A stretch of DNA of 5,780 nt from a bacterium (lineage in GTDB: Bacteria; Desulfobacterota; GWC2-55-46; S146-80; JALXFI01): the NCBI GenBank assembly GCA_027069035.1, contig JALXFI010000221.1:1-5780 (forward strand), written 5' to 3'. Shown piece by piece: positions 5,720-5,780 of the stretch. Position 1 is the first letter of the stretch. Each line of letters opens with the position of its first letter. A model generated the notes under the pieces. That model ran no database searches. It worked only from the letters and a program-made list of their open reading frames with translations, and was not told where the DNA came from. The position numbers were made by a program, and so were the translations under genes.

Positions 5720-5780
5720 TCTGTGTCTTCAGTGTCTTCTGTGGTTTCAGTGGTTTCTATGCCTTCAGTGCCTTCTGTGT
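5720..5780. repeat. 9-bp tandem array, block 2, cut by the window edge
   Basis: Six complete 9-mers (TCTGTGTCT, TCAGTGTCT, TCTGTGGTT, TCAGTGGTT, TCTATGCCT, TCAGTGCCT) and a partial seventh show the same A/T alternation as block 1. A degenerate unit precedes it at 5712-5719. The array continues beyond the right edge, so its full length is unknown. Confidence 0.8.

Larger units (their letters stand above)
5279..5780. other. Gene-free region with short tandem repeats
   Basis: I see no credible gene in these 502 bases. The part next to ssrA (5279-5375) is AT-rich and holds its likely promoter and a repeated dyad. From 5392 onward the sequence consists largely of degenerate short tandem arrays with units of 10, 7 and 9 bp, annotated separately, joined by low-complexity linkers. 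A 74-codon open frame at 5461-5685 on the plus strand merely translates the 9-bp array into LCLQ-like repeats and is not a gene. The arrays continue past the right edge. Confidence 0.75.

Noticed and set aside
5526..5780. CRISPR-like array
   Set aside because: Units are only 9 bp, contiguous and degenerate, with no unique spacers and no cas genes.

Overview
The window reads as a Gram-negative-type bacterial chromosome from a lineage that uses sigma-54. It carries an NtrC-class activator, two inner-membrane sensor proteins and a one-piece tmRNA whose tag reads ADNYGYALAA. I cannot fix the phylum. The style (NtrC regulators next to PAS sensors, a PAS domain with a Cys cluster, a stand-alone four-helix-bundle gene, short tandem arrays between genes) is what I associate with Desulfobacterota, Nitrospirota and related uncultivated groups; that placement is inference.

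Layout: every gene lies on the minus strand, so transcription runs from high to low coordinates. Positions 5279-5780 hold no gene, only a short promoter-like and dyad region next to ssrA and several families of degenerate 7-, 9- and 10-bp tandem repeats. Positions 4923-5278 are ssrA (tmRNA). It is followed by a complete HAMP sensor histidine kinase (3416-4837), a four-helix-bundle / 23S rRNA-intervening-sequence-type protein (3004-3375), a sigma-54-dependent response regulator (1539-2909), and a second membrane PAS sensor that has a phosphoacceptor-like helix but no ATPase domain (128-1498). The leftmost 127 bases are a spacer with a strong hairpin and no gene I can name.

How the genes fit together: the kinase and the NtrC-type regulator form a two-component system of the general NtrB/NtrC, ZraS/ZraR type. 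The second, ATPase-less sensor sits 40 bp or less downstream of the regulator and probably modulates the same phosphorelay. The regulator has an altered GAFTGA loop (SAFTDA).

The most unusual part is the four-helix-bundle gene. It is bounded by an exact 18-bp inverted repeat made from an 8-bp tandem unit (about GGTTCAAG/GGGTCGAG). The repeat supplies its stop codon and a candidate ribosome binding site. A third copy of the same array lies directly in front of the kinase's TTG start. This looks like a small inserted cassette inside a regulatory operon.
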